Part shown: positions 6,053 through 13,846 of the stretch, in pieces
Layout of the letters: every line of letters begins with the position of its first letter
Position numbering within the stretch: the first letter of the stretch is position 1
From: SIG480 sp045595365
Lineage (GTDB): Bacteria > Bacillota > Clostridia > Oscillospirales > JAAYXM01
Assembly (NCBI GenBank): GCA_045595365.1
Contig: JAZOAI010000034.1
Location: forward strand, 1 to 37,125
Direction: 5' to 3'
Length of the DNA: 37,125 bases
Translations under genes and position numbers: made by a program
The notes under the pieces: generated by a model
What the model was told of the DNA's origin: nothing
What the model saw: only the letters and a program-made list of their open reading frames with translations
Database searches by the model: none

Positions 6053-7024
6053 TTACCTGTTTTCCCGGAAATATGGGCTGCCGAGGCTTGCGGGCGCCTG
6101 AAACTCACGCTTGTTCCGCATTGTGATGAAGAGAAGAACGATTATCGTTACAATATACGGCGCCATATCGAGAAACGCGGGGTGAATCGTAAACTTAAGC
6201 CCGAAAAGGCTCATTTCGCCCTGTGCGTAGAACGTGAGCCCACGCACTGCACCGAAGAGATATGCGCCGAGGATTGCGCGCAGGGGGTTCCACATAGCAA
6301 AGATGACGAGAACTATTGATATCCATCCTGCACCCGCCGTAACGTCGGGCTGCCAGTTCTTGAGGAATGACATAGAGTAGTACCCCCCGCCTATTCCGCA
6401 GAGAAAACCGCCGAGGATAAGATGCGTATATTTATGGAGGGTGACATTAATTCCCGAGGCATCTGCCGCAGCCGGGCTTTCGCCTACCACTCTCGCGCGA
6501 AGGCCTGTGTTTGTATACTTAAAATAAATATAAAAGACAACTGCACAAATGAGGGATGCGTGAACAAATGCACTCTGCTCGAACAATGCTTTTCCTATGA
6601 CAGGAATATCGGAAAGGTATGGGATTTTGTGAATCCCAAGAACAGAGGTGACAGTTTCCGGCAAGCTTGCGCTTGTGCCCGAAACCGAACTTCCGATGAG
6701 GCCTGCCGCACCGCTTCCGAAGGTCGCAAGAGCAAGGCCGGTTACAACCTGATTGCCACGAAGAGTAACGGTAATTACGGCATAAATAAGGGCGCCAACA
6801 GCCCCTGCAAGCCCCGATGCCGCAACTGCGATGTAGGGGTTTCCCGTTTTGCATGCGATAAGATACCCCGTTGCCGCTCCGAGAAGCATCATTCCCTCAA
6901 TACCGAGGTTCATATTGCCGACTTTCTCACCCAGTATACCGCCGAGAGTTCCGAACAGAACAGGGGTTCCGAGCTGCATAACCGTTTGCAGGAAGGATGC
7001 AATCAAAACAAGAGCAAGTTCCAT
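6053..7024 (-). CDS. nupQ: Nucleoside ABC transporter permease, NupQ type
   Basis: A 323-aa membrane protein of the BPD-transp-2 (RbsC/LivH-like) fold, with about eight to nine hydrophobic segments. It carries the family stretch LGEKVGNMNLGIEGMMLLGA (residues about 31-50) and RVVGESPAAADASGINV near the middle, the coupling region facing the ATPase. It pairs with the other permease at 7024-8082 to form the channel of a BMP-dependent nucleoside importer, as in the guanosine system NupNOPQ of Bacillus subtilis. Its ATG overlaps the TAA of the upstream permease by one base, a translational coupling arrangement, with AGGAGGGG 6 nt before the start. It is the last gene of the operon. Confidence 0.88.
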   Translation of the reverse strand: MELALVLIASFLQTVMQLGTPVLFGTLGGILGEKVGNMNLGIEGMMLLGAATGYLIACKTGNPYIAVAASGLAGAVGALIYAVITVTLRGNQVVTGLALATFGSGAAGLIGSSVSGTSASLPETVTSVLGIHKIPYLSDIPVIGKALFEQSAFVHASLICAVVFYIYFKYTNTGLRARVVGESPAAADASGINVTLHKYTHLILGGFLCGIGGGYYSMSFLKNWQPDVTAGAGWISIVLVIFAMWNPLRAILGAYLFGAVRGLTFYAQGEMSLFGLKFTIHPAFLDMAPYIVTIIVLLFITMRNKREFQAPASLGSPYFRENR

Positions 7025-8082
7025 TATTTCGCCCCTCCTTTTCTGCTACGAAGAACAATTTTGTAGTTGAGGAAAAATTCGCTTCCCAAAACAAAGAGAA
7101 TTATAAGAGCCTGAAGTGCGTATATAAGGTAAATCGGGATACCAAGCATTGTATCAAGCGTGTTTCCTCCGACGAGGAGAATCGCATATAATGCCGAGGT
7201 TATTATTACTGCAGGAGGAGAAAGACGCGCGAGATAAGTGGTTATGACGGCCGTAAACCCGAGGCCGCCCGTTATCTCGACATTGAGTGTCCTCTGAACC
7301 GCTGAGGCTTCAATCATTCCTGCCGCGCCACAGAGCGCGCCTGAGAGCATTATAGCAAGTATGGTTACTTTTTTTACATTAATGCCGGCATACTTTGCCG
7401 TTGCAGCGCTCTCACCAAGAACTGAAATTTCATAACCGAACTTTGTCCTCGAGATGAGGATATAAACAAGCACCACGAAAACAAGAGCGATTATCCAGCC
7501 TATATGTACGCCGAAGACCTTCGGAAGCTGACCGTTTGATGAGAACATCGCAATTTTCGGAGTCAGCCCGTCTGCACGCCACGGCCCGTTCTGCAGATAT
7601 GAAATCCAGTTGAGTGCGATGTAGTTGAGCATAAGCGTTACGAGCGTTTCATTTGTCCCGAATCTGACCTTTAAAAATGCCGGGATAAATGCCCAGAGCC
7701 CGCCGAACACGAAACCTGCGATGAACATAAGCGGAAGAAGAATATATGACGGGAGATCCGGAAAAAATAGCGCGAAGAAAGAAGCTGCAAATGCACCCAT
7801 GCAAAGCTGGCCTTCTGCACCGATATTCCAGAACTTCATCTTAAATGCAATGAGAGTTCCGAGCGAAAGGATAACAAGCGGGATTGCGATTTTTACCGTT
7901 TCTGTAATCTTATACTTCGTGCCGACGGCGCCTGCAATAAGCTTTGAGAAGAACTCAAATGGGTTGTATCCGATAATAGAAATTATAATTCCGGCAAATA
8001 TGAGAGCCGCGACAATCGCCGCTATCTGCGCAAGCACAGATTTAAGCGGGGAAAGCTCAGGCTTTTTGACTATTCTGAACAC
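7024..8082 (-). CDS. nupP: Nucleoside ABC transporter permease, NupP type
   Basis: A 352-aa integral membrane protein, the larger permease of the BMP-type importer. It has about ten hydrophobic segments. The middle region carries the family motifs LRVRFGTNETLVTLMLNYIA-like (residues about 136-155) and SVLGESAATAKYAGINVKK, the coupling helix. The start is GTG, with AGGAGGG 6 nt upstream, and overlaps the end of the ATPase gene by 13 bp. The two permease genes overlap by 1 bp. Nucleosides are the likely substrate from family and from xpt in the same operon, but sugars or other ligands of BMP proteins are not excluded by sequence. Confidence 0.88.
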   Translation of the reverse strand: MFRIVKKPELSPLKSVLAQIAAIVAALIFAGIIISIIGYNPFEFFSKLIAGAVGTKYKITETVKIAIPLVILSLGTLIAFKMKFWNIGAEGQLCMGAFAASFFALFFPDLPSYILLPLMFIAGFVFGGLWAFIPAFLKVRFGTNETLVTLMLNYIALNWISYLQNGPWRADGLTPKIAMFSSNGQLPKVFGVHIGWIIALVFVVLVYILISRTKFGYEISVLGESAATAKYAGINVKKVTILAIMLSGALCGAAGMIEASAVQRTLNVEITGGLGFTAVITTYLARLSPPAVIITSALYAILLVGGNTLDTMLGIPIYLIYALQALIILFVLGSEFFLNYKIVLRSRKGGAK

Positions 8083-9605
8083 GCGTCTCCCTCCTTTTTG
8101 TTTTCATATCCAAGCATAAGCAGACCGACTTCTTCTTTTGTTGTTGTCTTGGGGTCAAGGATGTCCATAACCTTTCCGTCATGCATAACGAGAAGCCTGT
8201 CGCAAAGCGCGAGAAGAACGTCAAGGTCCTCACCTATGAAAAGGACTCCGACACCTGACTTTTTCTGATCGTTGAGTATATCATAGATATGGTATGAAGC
8301 GTTTATATCAAGCCCTCGCACGGGGTATGCGGTAATAAGGAGTTTGGGATTGAGCTCAACCTCGCGGCCGAGGAGAACCTTCTGGATGTTTCCGCCCGAG
8401 AGCTTCCTGAGAATGTGGTTAACAGACGGGGTTTTGACGTCATACCGTTCTACTATCTCCTCTGCCTGCCGCTTACCGCGCTTTCTGTCAACGAAAATCC
8501 CCTTGTCTCGCTGATAAGAACGGAGAAGAACGTTGTTTATGATGTCCATCCCCGCGACAAGCCCCATACCGAGGCGGTCTTCGGGAACGAAGGACATACT
8601 TACGCCCCGGCGAAGGATTTCAATCGGGGAAAGGCCGAGGATTTCCTCGCCAAGGAAGCTGACGCTTCCGCCGTCAGCCTTCTGCATTCCGGCTAAAATT
8701 TCACAAAGCTCCTTTTGCCCGCTTCCGGCAATGCCTGCAACACCAAGGATTTCGCCGCTGTACACATCAAAGGTCATCCCTTTAAGCACGTCGCGCCCCA
8801 GCTCGTTTTTCGAACGGAGGTCAGACACTTTAACTACCGGCTCTTTGGAAATCTCTGCTTTTTCTCTTACTATTTCAAGCTCTACCTTCTTGCCTACCAT
8901 AAGCTCAGTGAGCTTTTTCGGGTCAGTTTCCGCCGTGTTTACGACGCCGACGGTTTCGCCGTTTCTGAGAATCGTAACGCGGTCACTTATCTCCATAACC
9001 TCATTGAGCTTGTGGGTTATGATGATTATTGCGCACCCTTTTTCTTTCATATTGCGCAGGATTTTGAACAAAACCTCTGTCTCCTGCGGAGTGAGAACTG
9101 CAGTGGGTTCATCAAGAATAAACATATTCGCGCCGGAATAAAGCATCTTGAGAATCTCTATCGACTGCTTTTCTCCGACGGACATATTATAAACCTTCTT
9201 GTCGGGGTCAATATCGAGAGAATATTTTTGGGTAATCTCTTCAATCTTTTTCTTTATTTTTTTTGAATTTCTGAAAAGGCCCTTTTCGCTTCCTGCCGAG
9301 ATGTTTTGCGCGGCAGTCATAACCTCAACAAGCTTGAAGTGCTGATGCACCATACCTATGCCTGCAGCAATTGAGTCGTGGGGCGAGGTGAAAGAAACTT
9401 CTTTTCCCATAATCTTTATCTGCCCTGCGTCAGGCGAGTATATCCCTGTCAGGATGTTCATCAGTGTGCTTTTCCCCGAGCCGTTCTCACCCAAAAGCGC
9501 GTGGATCTCACCGGACCGGACTTCAAGATGAGCGTTCTTATTTGCCTGAACGGTTCCGAAGGTTTTCGTTATACCGCTAAGCTCTATGCAAATATCATTT
9601 GGCAT
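8070..9605 (-). CDS. nupO: Nucleoside ABC transporter ATP-binding protein, NupO type (double ABC cassette)
   Basis: A 511-aa cytoplasmic ATPase with two tandem ABC domains. The first is complete: Walker A GENGSGKST (about 39-47), signature MSVGEKQS and Walker B MFILDEPTA. The second is degenerate as in RbsA/MglA/NupO relatives: its P-loop reads GIAGSGQKE without the GKS/T lysine, its signature is LSGGNIQK, and the Walker B region reads LLITAYPVRGLD without the glutamate. So one site probably hydrolyses ATP while the other binds or is structural. It lies between the lipoprotein gene and the two permeases. The gap to the lipoprotein gene is 114 bp and contains a hairpin at 9679. Confidence 0.9.
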   Translation of the reverse strand: MPNDICIELSGITKTFGTVQANKNAHLEVRSGEIHALLGENGSGKSTLMNILTGIYSPDAGQIKIMGKEVSFTSPHDSIAAGIGMVHQHFKLVEVMTAAQNISAGSEKGLFRNSKKIKKKIEEITQKYSLDIDPDKKVYNMSVGEKQSIEILKMLYSGANMFILDEPTAVLTPQETEVLFKILRNMKEKGCAIIIITHKLNEVMEISDRVTILRNGETVGVVNTAETDPKKLTELMVGKKVELEIVREKAEISKEPVVKVSDLRSKNELGRDVLKGMTFDVYSGEILGVAGIAGSGQKELCEILAGMQKADGGSVSFLGEEILGLSPIEILRRGVSMSFVPEDRLGMGLVAGMDIINNVLLRSYQRDKGIFVDRKRGKRQAEEIVERYDVKTPSVNHILRKLSGGNIQKVLLGREVELNPKLLITAYPVRGLDINASYHIYDILNDQKKSGVGVLFIGEDLDVLLALCDRLLVMHDGKVMDILDPKTTTKEEVGLLMLGYENKKEGDACSE

Positions 9606-9678
9606 ATTCTTTTCCGCCTTTCCGCAAAAAGTTTTTGCTTTAAAAAACGCACGAAGATGTCCTGCGCTTTTTAAAACA

Positions 9679-9704
9679 GAGGGGTCCGGGAACCCGAACC
9701 CCTC
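9679..9704 (-). terminator. Intercistronic hairpin between the BMP lipoprotein and ATPase genes
   Basis: Read on the minus strand, a 12-bp GC-rich stem (one G-U) is followed by TGTTTT. The U run is short, so it is probably a leaky terminator or an mRNA-stabilising structure. Either would leave more binding-protein message than transporter message. Confidence 0.6.
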
Positions 9705-9719
9705 ATAAAGTATTTGTGA

Positions 9720-10829
9720 TTAACCGATTGTGCCGATAACGCCTTCGATGAACCAATCCATATTGTAGATTTCTTCATCTGTCATGCCATTCGGATACTT
9801 GACTGTTCCGTCCTGAGCCTTGACTTCGCCTGAGAAGAGCTTGAGGGATCCGTCGATGATAGCAGCCTTAGCAGCCTCCACCTTCTCCTCTGTGCCTTCT
9901 GCGCAAAGGTCGGTAAGCTCATCAAGACCTACCCAACCGGAAGCAAGGCCTTCCCAGTATGCAGCCGGCTCCCATGTTCCGTCGATAACGCGGTTTACAC
10001 AGTCAACATAGAACTTGTCCCAATGGAAGAGCGGAGCTGTGAGGTATGCCTTCGGTGCAGCATCCGGAGTCGGAGTGTTGTAACCGATAGCGAACTTGCC
10101 TCTTTCCTCTGCGGCAACCTGCGGAGCCGGAGAGTCCTGATGCTGTTCCATAACGTCGCAGCCCTTGTCGAGGAGAGTAAGAGCAGCCTGCTTCTCAATA
10201 GCAGGATCATACCATGTGTTTGTCCATGCAACCTCAACTGTTGCATCCGGATTTACAGACTGAACACCGAGTGTGAATGCGTTGATTCCGCGGATAACTT
10301 CAGGAATCTTCATAGCTGCAACATAACCGATTTTGTTAGCCTCTGTCTTCATACCTGCAACGATACCTGCAAGGTAGCGGGACTCGATAACTCTGCCCAT
10401 GTAGTTACACATGTTCGGAAGAGTCTTGTAGCCTGTTGCGTGGTTGAAGTAGATGTTCGGATACTCTTTAGCAACGATTTCTGTGTAGTCCATATGACCG
10501 AAGCTTGTTGTGAAGATGACGTTGCAGCCCTGATCAATAAGCTCGCGAACTGCTACTTCACACTCTGCACTCTCAGGAATGTTTTCCTTGTAGATGCATT
10601 CGATGCCCTCAGCCTCAAGAGCAAGCCTGCCCTTATCGTGAGCCTGAGTGTATCCGCCGTCGTGGATGTCGCCGATGTAAACAAAGCCGACCTTAAGGTC
10701 TTCCTTTGCAATCGGAGCAAGCGCGCTGCCTGCGTCGTCGTTGTTCTCCGGAGCTTCAGCAGGCCCGCAAGCTGTGAAAGCGCAAACCATAACTGCTGCA
10801 AGGAGAAGTGCCAGAAGTTTTTTTGCCAT
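9720..10829 (-). CDS. nupN: BMP family substrate-binding lipoprotein (nucleoside importer)
   Basis: A 369-aa extracellular binding protein. The lipoprotein signal peptide is MAKKLLALLLAAVMVCAFTAC with lipobox FTAC, so Cys21 would be lipidated and retained on the membrane. A low-complexity spacer rich in Ala, Asp and Glu follows, then the BMP/PurR-like fold: KVGFVYIGDIHDGGYTQAHD, a VIFTTSFGHMDY segment, the RYLAGIVAG helix, and DVMEQHQDSPA in the ligand region. It would capture nucleosides and hand them to the two permeases. It is the second gene after xpt (54-bp gap), with AAAGGAGGTC 7 nt before the ATG. The exact ligand is inferred from the operon, not seen. Confidence 0.88.
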   Translation of the reverse strand: MAKKLLALLLAAVMVCAFTACGPAEAPENNDDAGSALAPIAKEDLKVGFVYIGDIHDGGYTQAHDKGRLALEAEGIECIYKENIPESAECEVAVRELIDQGCNVIFTTSFGHMDYTEIVAKEYPNIYFNHATGYKTLPNMCNYMGRVIESRYLAGIVAGMKTEANKIGYVAAMKIPEVIRGINAFTLGVQSVNPDATVEVAWTNTWYDPAIEKQAALTLLDKGCDVMEQHQDSPAPQVAAEERGKFAIGYNTPTPDAAPKAYLTAPLFHWDKFYVDCVNRVIDGTWEPAAYWEGLASGWVGLDELTDLCAEGTEEKVEAAKAAIIDGSLKLFSGEVKAQDGTVKYPNGMTDEEIYNMDWFIEGVIGTIG

Positions 10830-10883
10830 GATGTTTGACCTCCTTTAATATATGTGAAGCGCACCCTGCGCCTCGGTTACAAA

Positions 10884-11459
10884 CTAATCTGCAAAAACAA
10901 CGCCGCCTTCAGGTGACATTGATGCAACTCTCGCAAGGCTCTCAACGCGGATCCCAAGGTTTCTCACGCGCTCACCGCCGTCCTGAAACGCTTTTTCGAT
11001 GGCGATGCCCGCGCCGACAACCTCAGCGCCCGCCTGACGGACAATATCAACAAGCCCGCAAAGCGCCGCACCCTTTGCAAGAAAATCATCTATGAGCAGA
11101 ACGCGGTCACCTTCGTTTAAAAAGTCTTTTGAGACGATTATGTCATAGAAGCGGTCCTTGGTGAAGGAATGAACGCGGCTTGTATATGTATCCCCGGAAA
11201 TATTTTTTGACGCCGCCTTCTTTGCAAAAACAACGGGAACTTTAAAATACTGCGCCGCAATACAGGCAATCCCGATGCCGGAGGCTTCAATTGTCAGGAT
11301 TTTATTCACTCCGCATCCCTCAAACAAGCGCAGAAGTTCACGGCCCATTTCACCCAGAAGTTCAACGTCAATCTGGTGGTTAAGAAAGCTGTCCACCTTA
11401 AGAACATTCCCTTCGCGGACAATGCCGTCACGCTTTATTCTATCCTCAAGAAGCTTCAT
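10884..11459 (-). CDS. xpt: Xanthine phosphoribosyltransferase
   Basis: A 191-aa type I phosphoribosyltransferase converting xanthine and PRPP to XMP. It begins MKLLEDRIKRDGIV, as Xpt proteins do, and has the ILTIEASGI region, the PVVFAKK stretch and the PRPP-binding loop RVLLIDDFLAKGAA (about residues 119-132). Length matches B. subtilis Xpt (194 aa). It leads the nucleoside-import operon, so imported purines can be salvaged at once. GGGAGGG lies 6 nt before the ATG. The leader is only about 30 nt long, leaving no room for the purine riboswitch that controls xpt in many Firmicutes. Confidence 0.95.
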   Translation of the reverse strand: MKLLEDRIKRDGIVREGNVLKVDSFLNHQIDVELLGEMGRELLRLFEGCGVNKILTIEASGIGIACIAAQYFKVPVVFAKKAASKNISGDTYTSRVHSFTKDRFYDIIVSKDFLNEGDRVLLIDDFLAKGAALCGLVDIVRQAGAEVVGAGIAIEKAFQDGGERVRNLGIRVESLARVASMSPEGGVVFAD

Positions 11460-11496
11460 TCTGCCCTCCCGAAATTTGTCAAAAGAGTATATTAAA

Positions 11497-11525
11497 ATTA
11501 TACATTATACCCCCTTATATTTCAA
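11497..11525 (-). promoter_or_regulatory. Promoter of the xpt-nup operon
   Basis: On the minus strand TTGAAA (11525-11520), 17 bp, TATAAT (11502-11497). It predicts a leader of about 30 nt. Confidence 0.7.
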
Positions 11526-11594
11526 GCATAAAATTAAATTTTTGTTAACAGAACGTGACAAAAAAATTTTTTTCGAAAAATCAAAAAAATTGTC

Positions 11595-11623
11595 TTGACA
11601 TTTGCGCAAAAAGATACTATAAT
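11595..11623 (+). promoter_or_regulatory. Promoter of tRNA-Leu
   Basis: TTGACA (11595-11600), 17 bp, TATAAT (11618-11623), full consensus. The leader before the tRNA contains a short 7-bp hairpin (about 11629-11647) without a U run. Confidence 0.88.
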
Positions 11624-11655
11624 ATTCACGTTGTCGATGAGACGACGCGTCATAT

Positions 11656-11739
11656 GCGAGTGTGCTGGAATAGGCAGACAGGCACGTTTGAGGGGCGTGT
11701 GTCCATGACGTATGGGTTCAAGTCCCATCACTCGCACCA
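11656..11739 (+). tRNA. tRNA-Leu (anticodon GAG)
   Basis: Class II tRNA with acceptor GCGAGTG (11656-11662)/CACTCGC (11729-11735), discriminator A and encoded CCA. The anticodon stem CACGT/GCGTG encloses loop TTGAGGG, giving anticodon GAG (CUC/CUU leucine). A short variable arm and T arm TGGG-TTCAAGT-CCCA follow. I set the anticodon by forcing a 7-nt loop with one T-G pair. Confidence 0.9.
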
Positions 11740-11771
11740 AAGAACACTTGCAACTGCAAGTGTTCTTTTTT
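11740..11771 (+). terminator. Terminator of tRNA-Leu
   Basis: The stem 11740-11752 pairs with 11755-11767 and is followed by TTTT, directly after the CCA end. Confidence 0.85.
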
Positions 11772-11840
11772 ATTGTGCAACAAGAAGCTCGGTCAATGGT
11801 TCTATCCTCCGTAAGGAAGGCGCCGCCATTGGCCGAGCTT
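11770..11840 (-). other. Structured element with a buried ribosome binding site and an 8-codon mini-ORF
   Basis: A 15-bp stem (11785-11799 with 11826-11840, one G-U) encloses an inner hairpin. Read leftward, GGAGGA (11810-11805) sits 8 nt before TTG (11796). A frame of 8 codons follows (MTELLVAQ), stopping at 11770. The inner hairpin pairs the ribosome binding site with CCUUCC, and the outer stem covers the start codon. On the plus strand the same structure ends in TTTTT and could back up the tRNA terminator. It lies 45 bp downstream of yigZ on the same strand. Confidence 0.4.
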
Positions 11841-11841
11841 T

Positions 11842-12462
11842 TTATATTGCCATAAATTTTTCTTCTCCGCGAAGCACCGAGACCTTGCCCAGGCTCATAT
11901 CAAACACTTTCGCGGAAATCTTGTCAAAGTCCTCAGACGGAATCAGAAACGAGATTGTTACATCCGCGCCGTAATCTGCGGCTATGTTTTTTGCACCCAT
12001 TTCAGAAAGCGTTTTCTGAATCATTTCAAAAAGGTTATATGCAACCGAAAGTTCGCCTTTTGTCCACAGGCGCATGACCGCAATCCCCGCCGCATCAAGA
12101 GCTATCTTTGCAGAATGAGAATACGCTCTTACAAGCCCGCCGCCTCCAAGCAGAATCCCGCCAAAATAGCGCGTGACGACACAACAGAAATCAAAAACCT
12201 CTTCTTTTCTGAAAACATCGAGAACAGGAAGCCCTGCCGTGCCCTGTGGCTCTCCGTTATCGGAATACCTGATGATATTGTTCTCCCGTATGGAATATGC
12301 ATAAACATTGTGAGTTGCAGTTTTATGCTTCTCATTTTGCTCCGCGATAAAAGCAAGTGCTTCTTCTTCAGTCTTTGTATAACGGACCGCGCCGATAAAT
12401 CTCGAGCGTTTTTCAACAAATTCGTCAAGCCCGTCTCCTGCGGGAACTCTAAAGCTCGTCAC
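11842..12462 (-). CDS. yigZ: YigZ/IMPACT family protein (UPF0029)
   Basis: A cytoplasmic protein of the YigZ/YvyE family, related to eukaryotic IMPACT; its biochemical role is not settled. The family signature is plain: HKTATHNVYAYSI, then YSDNGEPQGTAGLPVLDVF, then VVTRYFGGILLGGGGLVRAYS. A C-terminal ferredoxin-like domain of about 70 residues follows. I take GTG at 12462 as the start because GGAGGGG lies 6-7 nt upstream. An in-frame TTG at 12477 overlaps that site and would add five residues. The resulting 206 aa fits the family. The start overlaps the end of hflX by 14 bp, implying coupled translation. Confidence 0.88.
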   Translation of the reverse strand: MTSFRVPAGDGLDEFVEKRSRFIGAVRYTKTEEEALAFIAEQNEKHKTATHNVYAYSIRENNIIRYSDNGEPQGTAGLPVLDVFRKEEVFDFCCVVTRYFGGILLGGGGLVRAYSHSAKIALDAAGIAVMRLWTKGELSVAYNLFEMIQKTLSEMGAKNIAADYGADVTISFLIPSEDFDKISAKVFDMSLGKVSVLRGEEKFMAI

Positions 12463-13723
12463 ACATATCCCCTCCAAGCTCTCTTTTTATTTTTCCGTAA
12501 ATCCTGTCATCTGCAAGTGCCGCAACCTCGATTTTTTCATCGCCATATTTTATATCAAGCACCTTGCCCTCGCGATGCAGAAAATCAAGAAGCGCTGATT
12601 TTTCATAAGGGATTGAAACAGTAATTCTCCGCTCGGTCCTCAGCAGCTTTTCGCATATTTTTCTGCAAAGCTCCTCTCTCCCCTCTCCTGTTTTTGCGGA
12701 AATGCAGACAGAGTCTCCGACGCCGCAAAATGCTGCAGTATCCTCTGCTATGTCGCATTTGTTAAACAGAATGAGCCGCGGGATTTCCGATGCGCCGAGT
12801 TCTTCAATAACCTTTTCGGCAACACGGATATGCTCTGCAATATCAGGGCTTGAGGCATCAACAACGTGCAGAATTAAATCGGCATATAAAAGCTCCTCAA
12901 GTGTTGCGCGAAAAGCGCGGGTGAGATGGTGCGGAAGCTTTCTGATAAAACCGACCGTATCGGAGAGGATGACCTCTGCCGTGTCGCTTATCCGGAATTT
13001 CCGAGAGGTGGTATCAAGCGTGTCGAAAAGCCTGTTCTCCGCGTGAATATCGGAGCCGGTAAGCAGATTTAAGAGGGTCGATTTTCCCGCGTTTGTATAC
13101 CCCACAAGCGCGACAAGCGGAATTTCGCGGCGAAGCCTTGCACGCCTCTGTTCCTTTCTGACGCGCATAACAGCGAGAAGCTCATCCTCAAGTCGCGAAA
13201 TTCTGCGGCGGATATGCCGCCTGTCCGTTTCAAGCTTCGTCTCGCCCGGGCCGCGAGTCCCTATTCCTCCGCCGAGCCGGGAAAGCGATGTTGAGCCGCC
13301 TGCAAGGCGCGGCAAAATATATTTATACTGCGCAAGCTCTACCTGAAGCCTGCCCTCGCGCGACTGCGCGCGGCTTGCAAAAATATCAAGAATGAGCGTT
13401 GAGCGGTCAAGAACGCGGACCTTTAATATATCTTCAAGATTTTTCGTCTGCGCAGGAGACAGCTCGTTGTCAAACACTGCAAGCGTTATATCGTTTGCGG
13501 AGATAAACTCCGCAAGCTCAAGAGCTTTTCCTGCCCCTATTAGCGTTTTCGGCTCGGGAGCGTGGCGGTGCTGAATAACTCTGCCTATCTCCTCGCCGCC
13601 GGCGGTCGCAAGAAGCTCGGAAAGCTCGTCCATCGAGGCGCCATCAACCTTTTCTTCTTCGGTATATATATCCGCTGCAAGGCCTACAAGCACTGCGCGT
13701 TCAGGAATCTTTTCGTTTTCCAT
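12449..13723 (-). CDS. hflX: GTPase HflX
   Basis: A ribosome-associated GTPase that splits stalled or heat-damaged 70S ribosomes. The N-terminal HflX domain carries the glycine-rich GGGIGTRGPGETKLE (151-165), followed by a basic helical linker (DRRHIRRRISRLEDEL). The G domain has G1 GYTNAGKST (208-216), G3 DTVGF and G4 NKCD. The 424-aa length is normal. It is the first gene of a two-gene unit with yigZ and diverges from addB, with the promoter -35 boxes overlapping. Confidence 0.95.
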   Translation of the reverse strand: MENEKIPERAVLVGLAADIYTEEEKVDGASMDELSELLATAGGEEIGRVIQHRHAPEPKTLIGAGKALELAEFISANDITLAVFDNELSPAQTKNLEDILKVRVLDRSTLILDIFASRAQSREGRLQVELAQYKYILPRLAGGSTSLSRLGGGIGTRGPGETKLETDRRHIRRRISRLEDELLAVMRVRKEQRRARLRREIPLVALVGYTNAGKSTLLNLLTGSDIHAENRLFDTLDTTSRKFRISDTAEVILSDTVGFIRKLPHHLTRAFRATLEELLYADLILHVVDASSPDIAEHIRVAEKVIEELGASEIPRLILFNKCDIAEDTAAFCGVGDSVCISAKTGEGREELCRKICEKLLRTERRITVSIPYEKSALLDFLHREGKVLDIKYGDEKIEVAALADDRIYGKIKRELGGDMCDEL

Positions 13724-13752
13724 ATAAGCTTCTCCCTTATTTCTATATAATT

Positions 13753-13781
13753 AGTATAACTTAAATTTGCCGAAAAGACAA
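13753..13781 (-). promoter_or_regulatory. Promoter of hflX-yigZ
   Basis: On the minus strand TTGTCT (13781-13776), 17 bp, TATACT (13758-13753). It shares bases with the divergent addB promoter. Confidence 0.55.
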
Positions 13782-13795
13782 CAATGTGATATACT
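13767..13795 (+). promoter_or_regulatory. Promoter of addB-addA
   Basis: TTGCCG (13767-13772), 17 bp, TATACT (13790-13795), about 50 bp before the addB start, which has GGAGGTGA 7 nt upstream. Confidence 0.6.
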
Positions 13796-13846
13796 AATTT
13801 TATATTAAGTAAATTTTTCATTAAAAAATACATTGGAGGTGAGAGT

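Noticed and set aside
9720..10829. Sugar-binding rather than nucleoside-binding protein
   Set aside because: The BMP-type sequence, double-ABC partner and xpt in the operon favour nucleosides, though the exact ligand stays open.
11460..11640. Purine riboswitch before xpt
   Set aside because: The conserved aptamer loops are not seen on the minus strand, and the likely leader is only about 30 nt.
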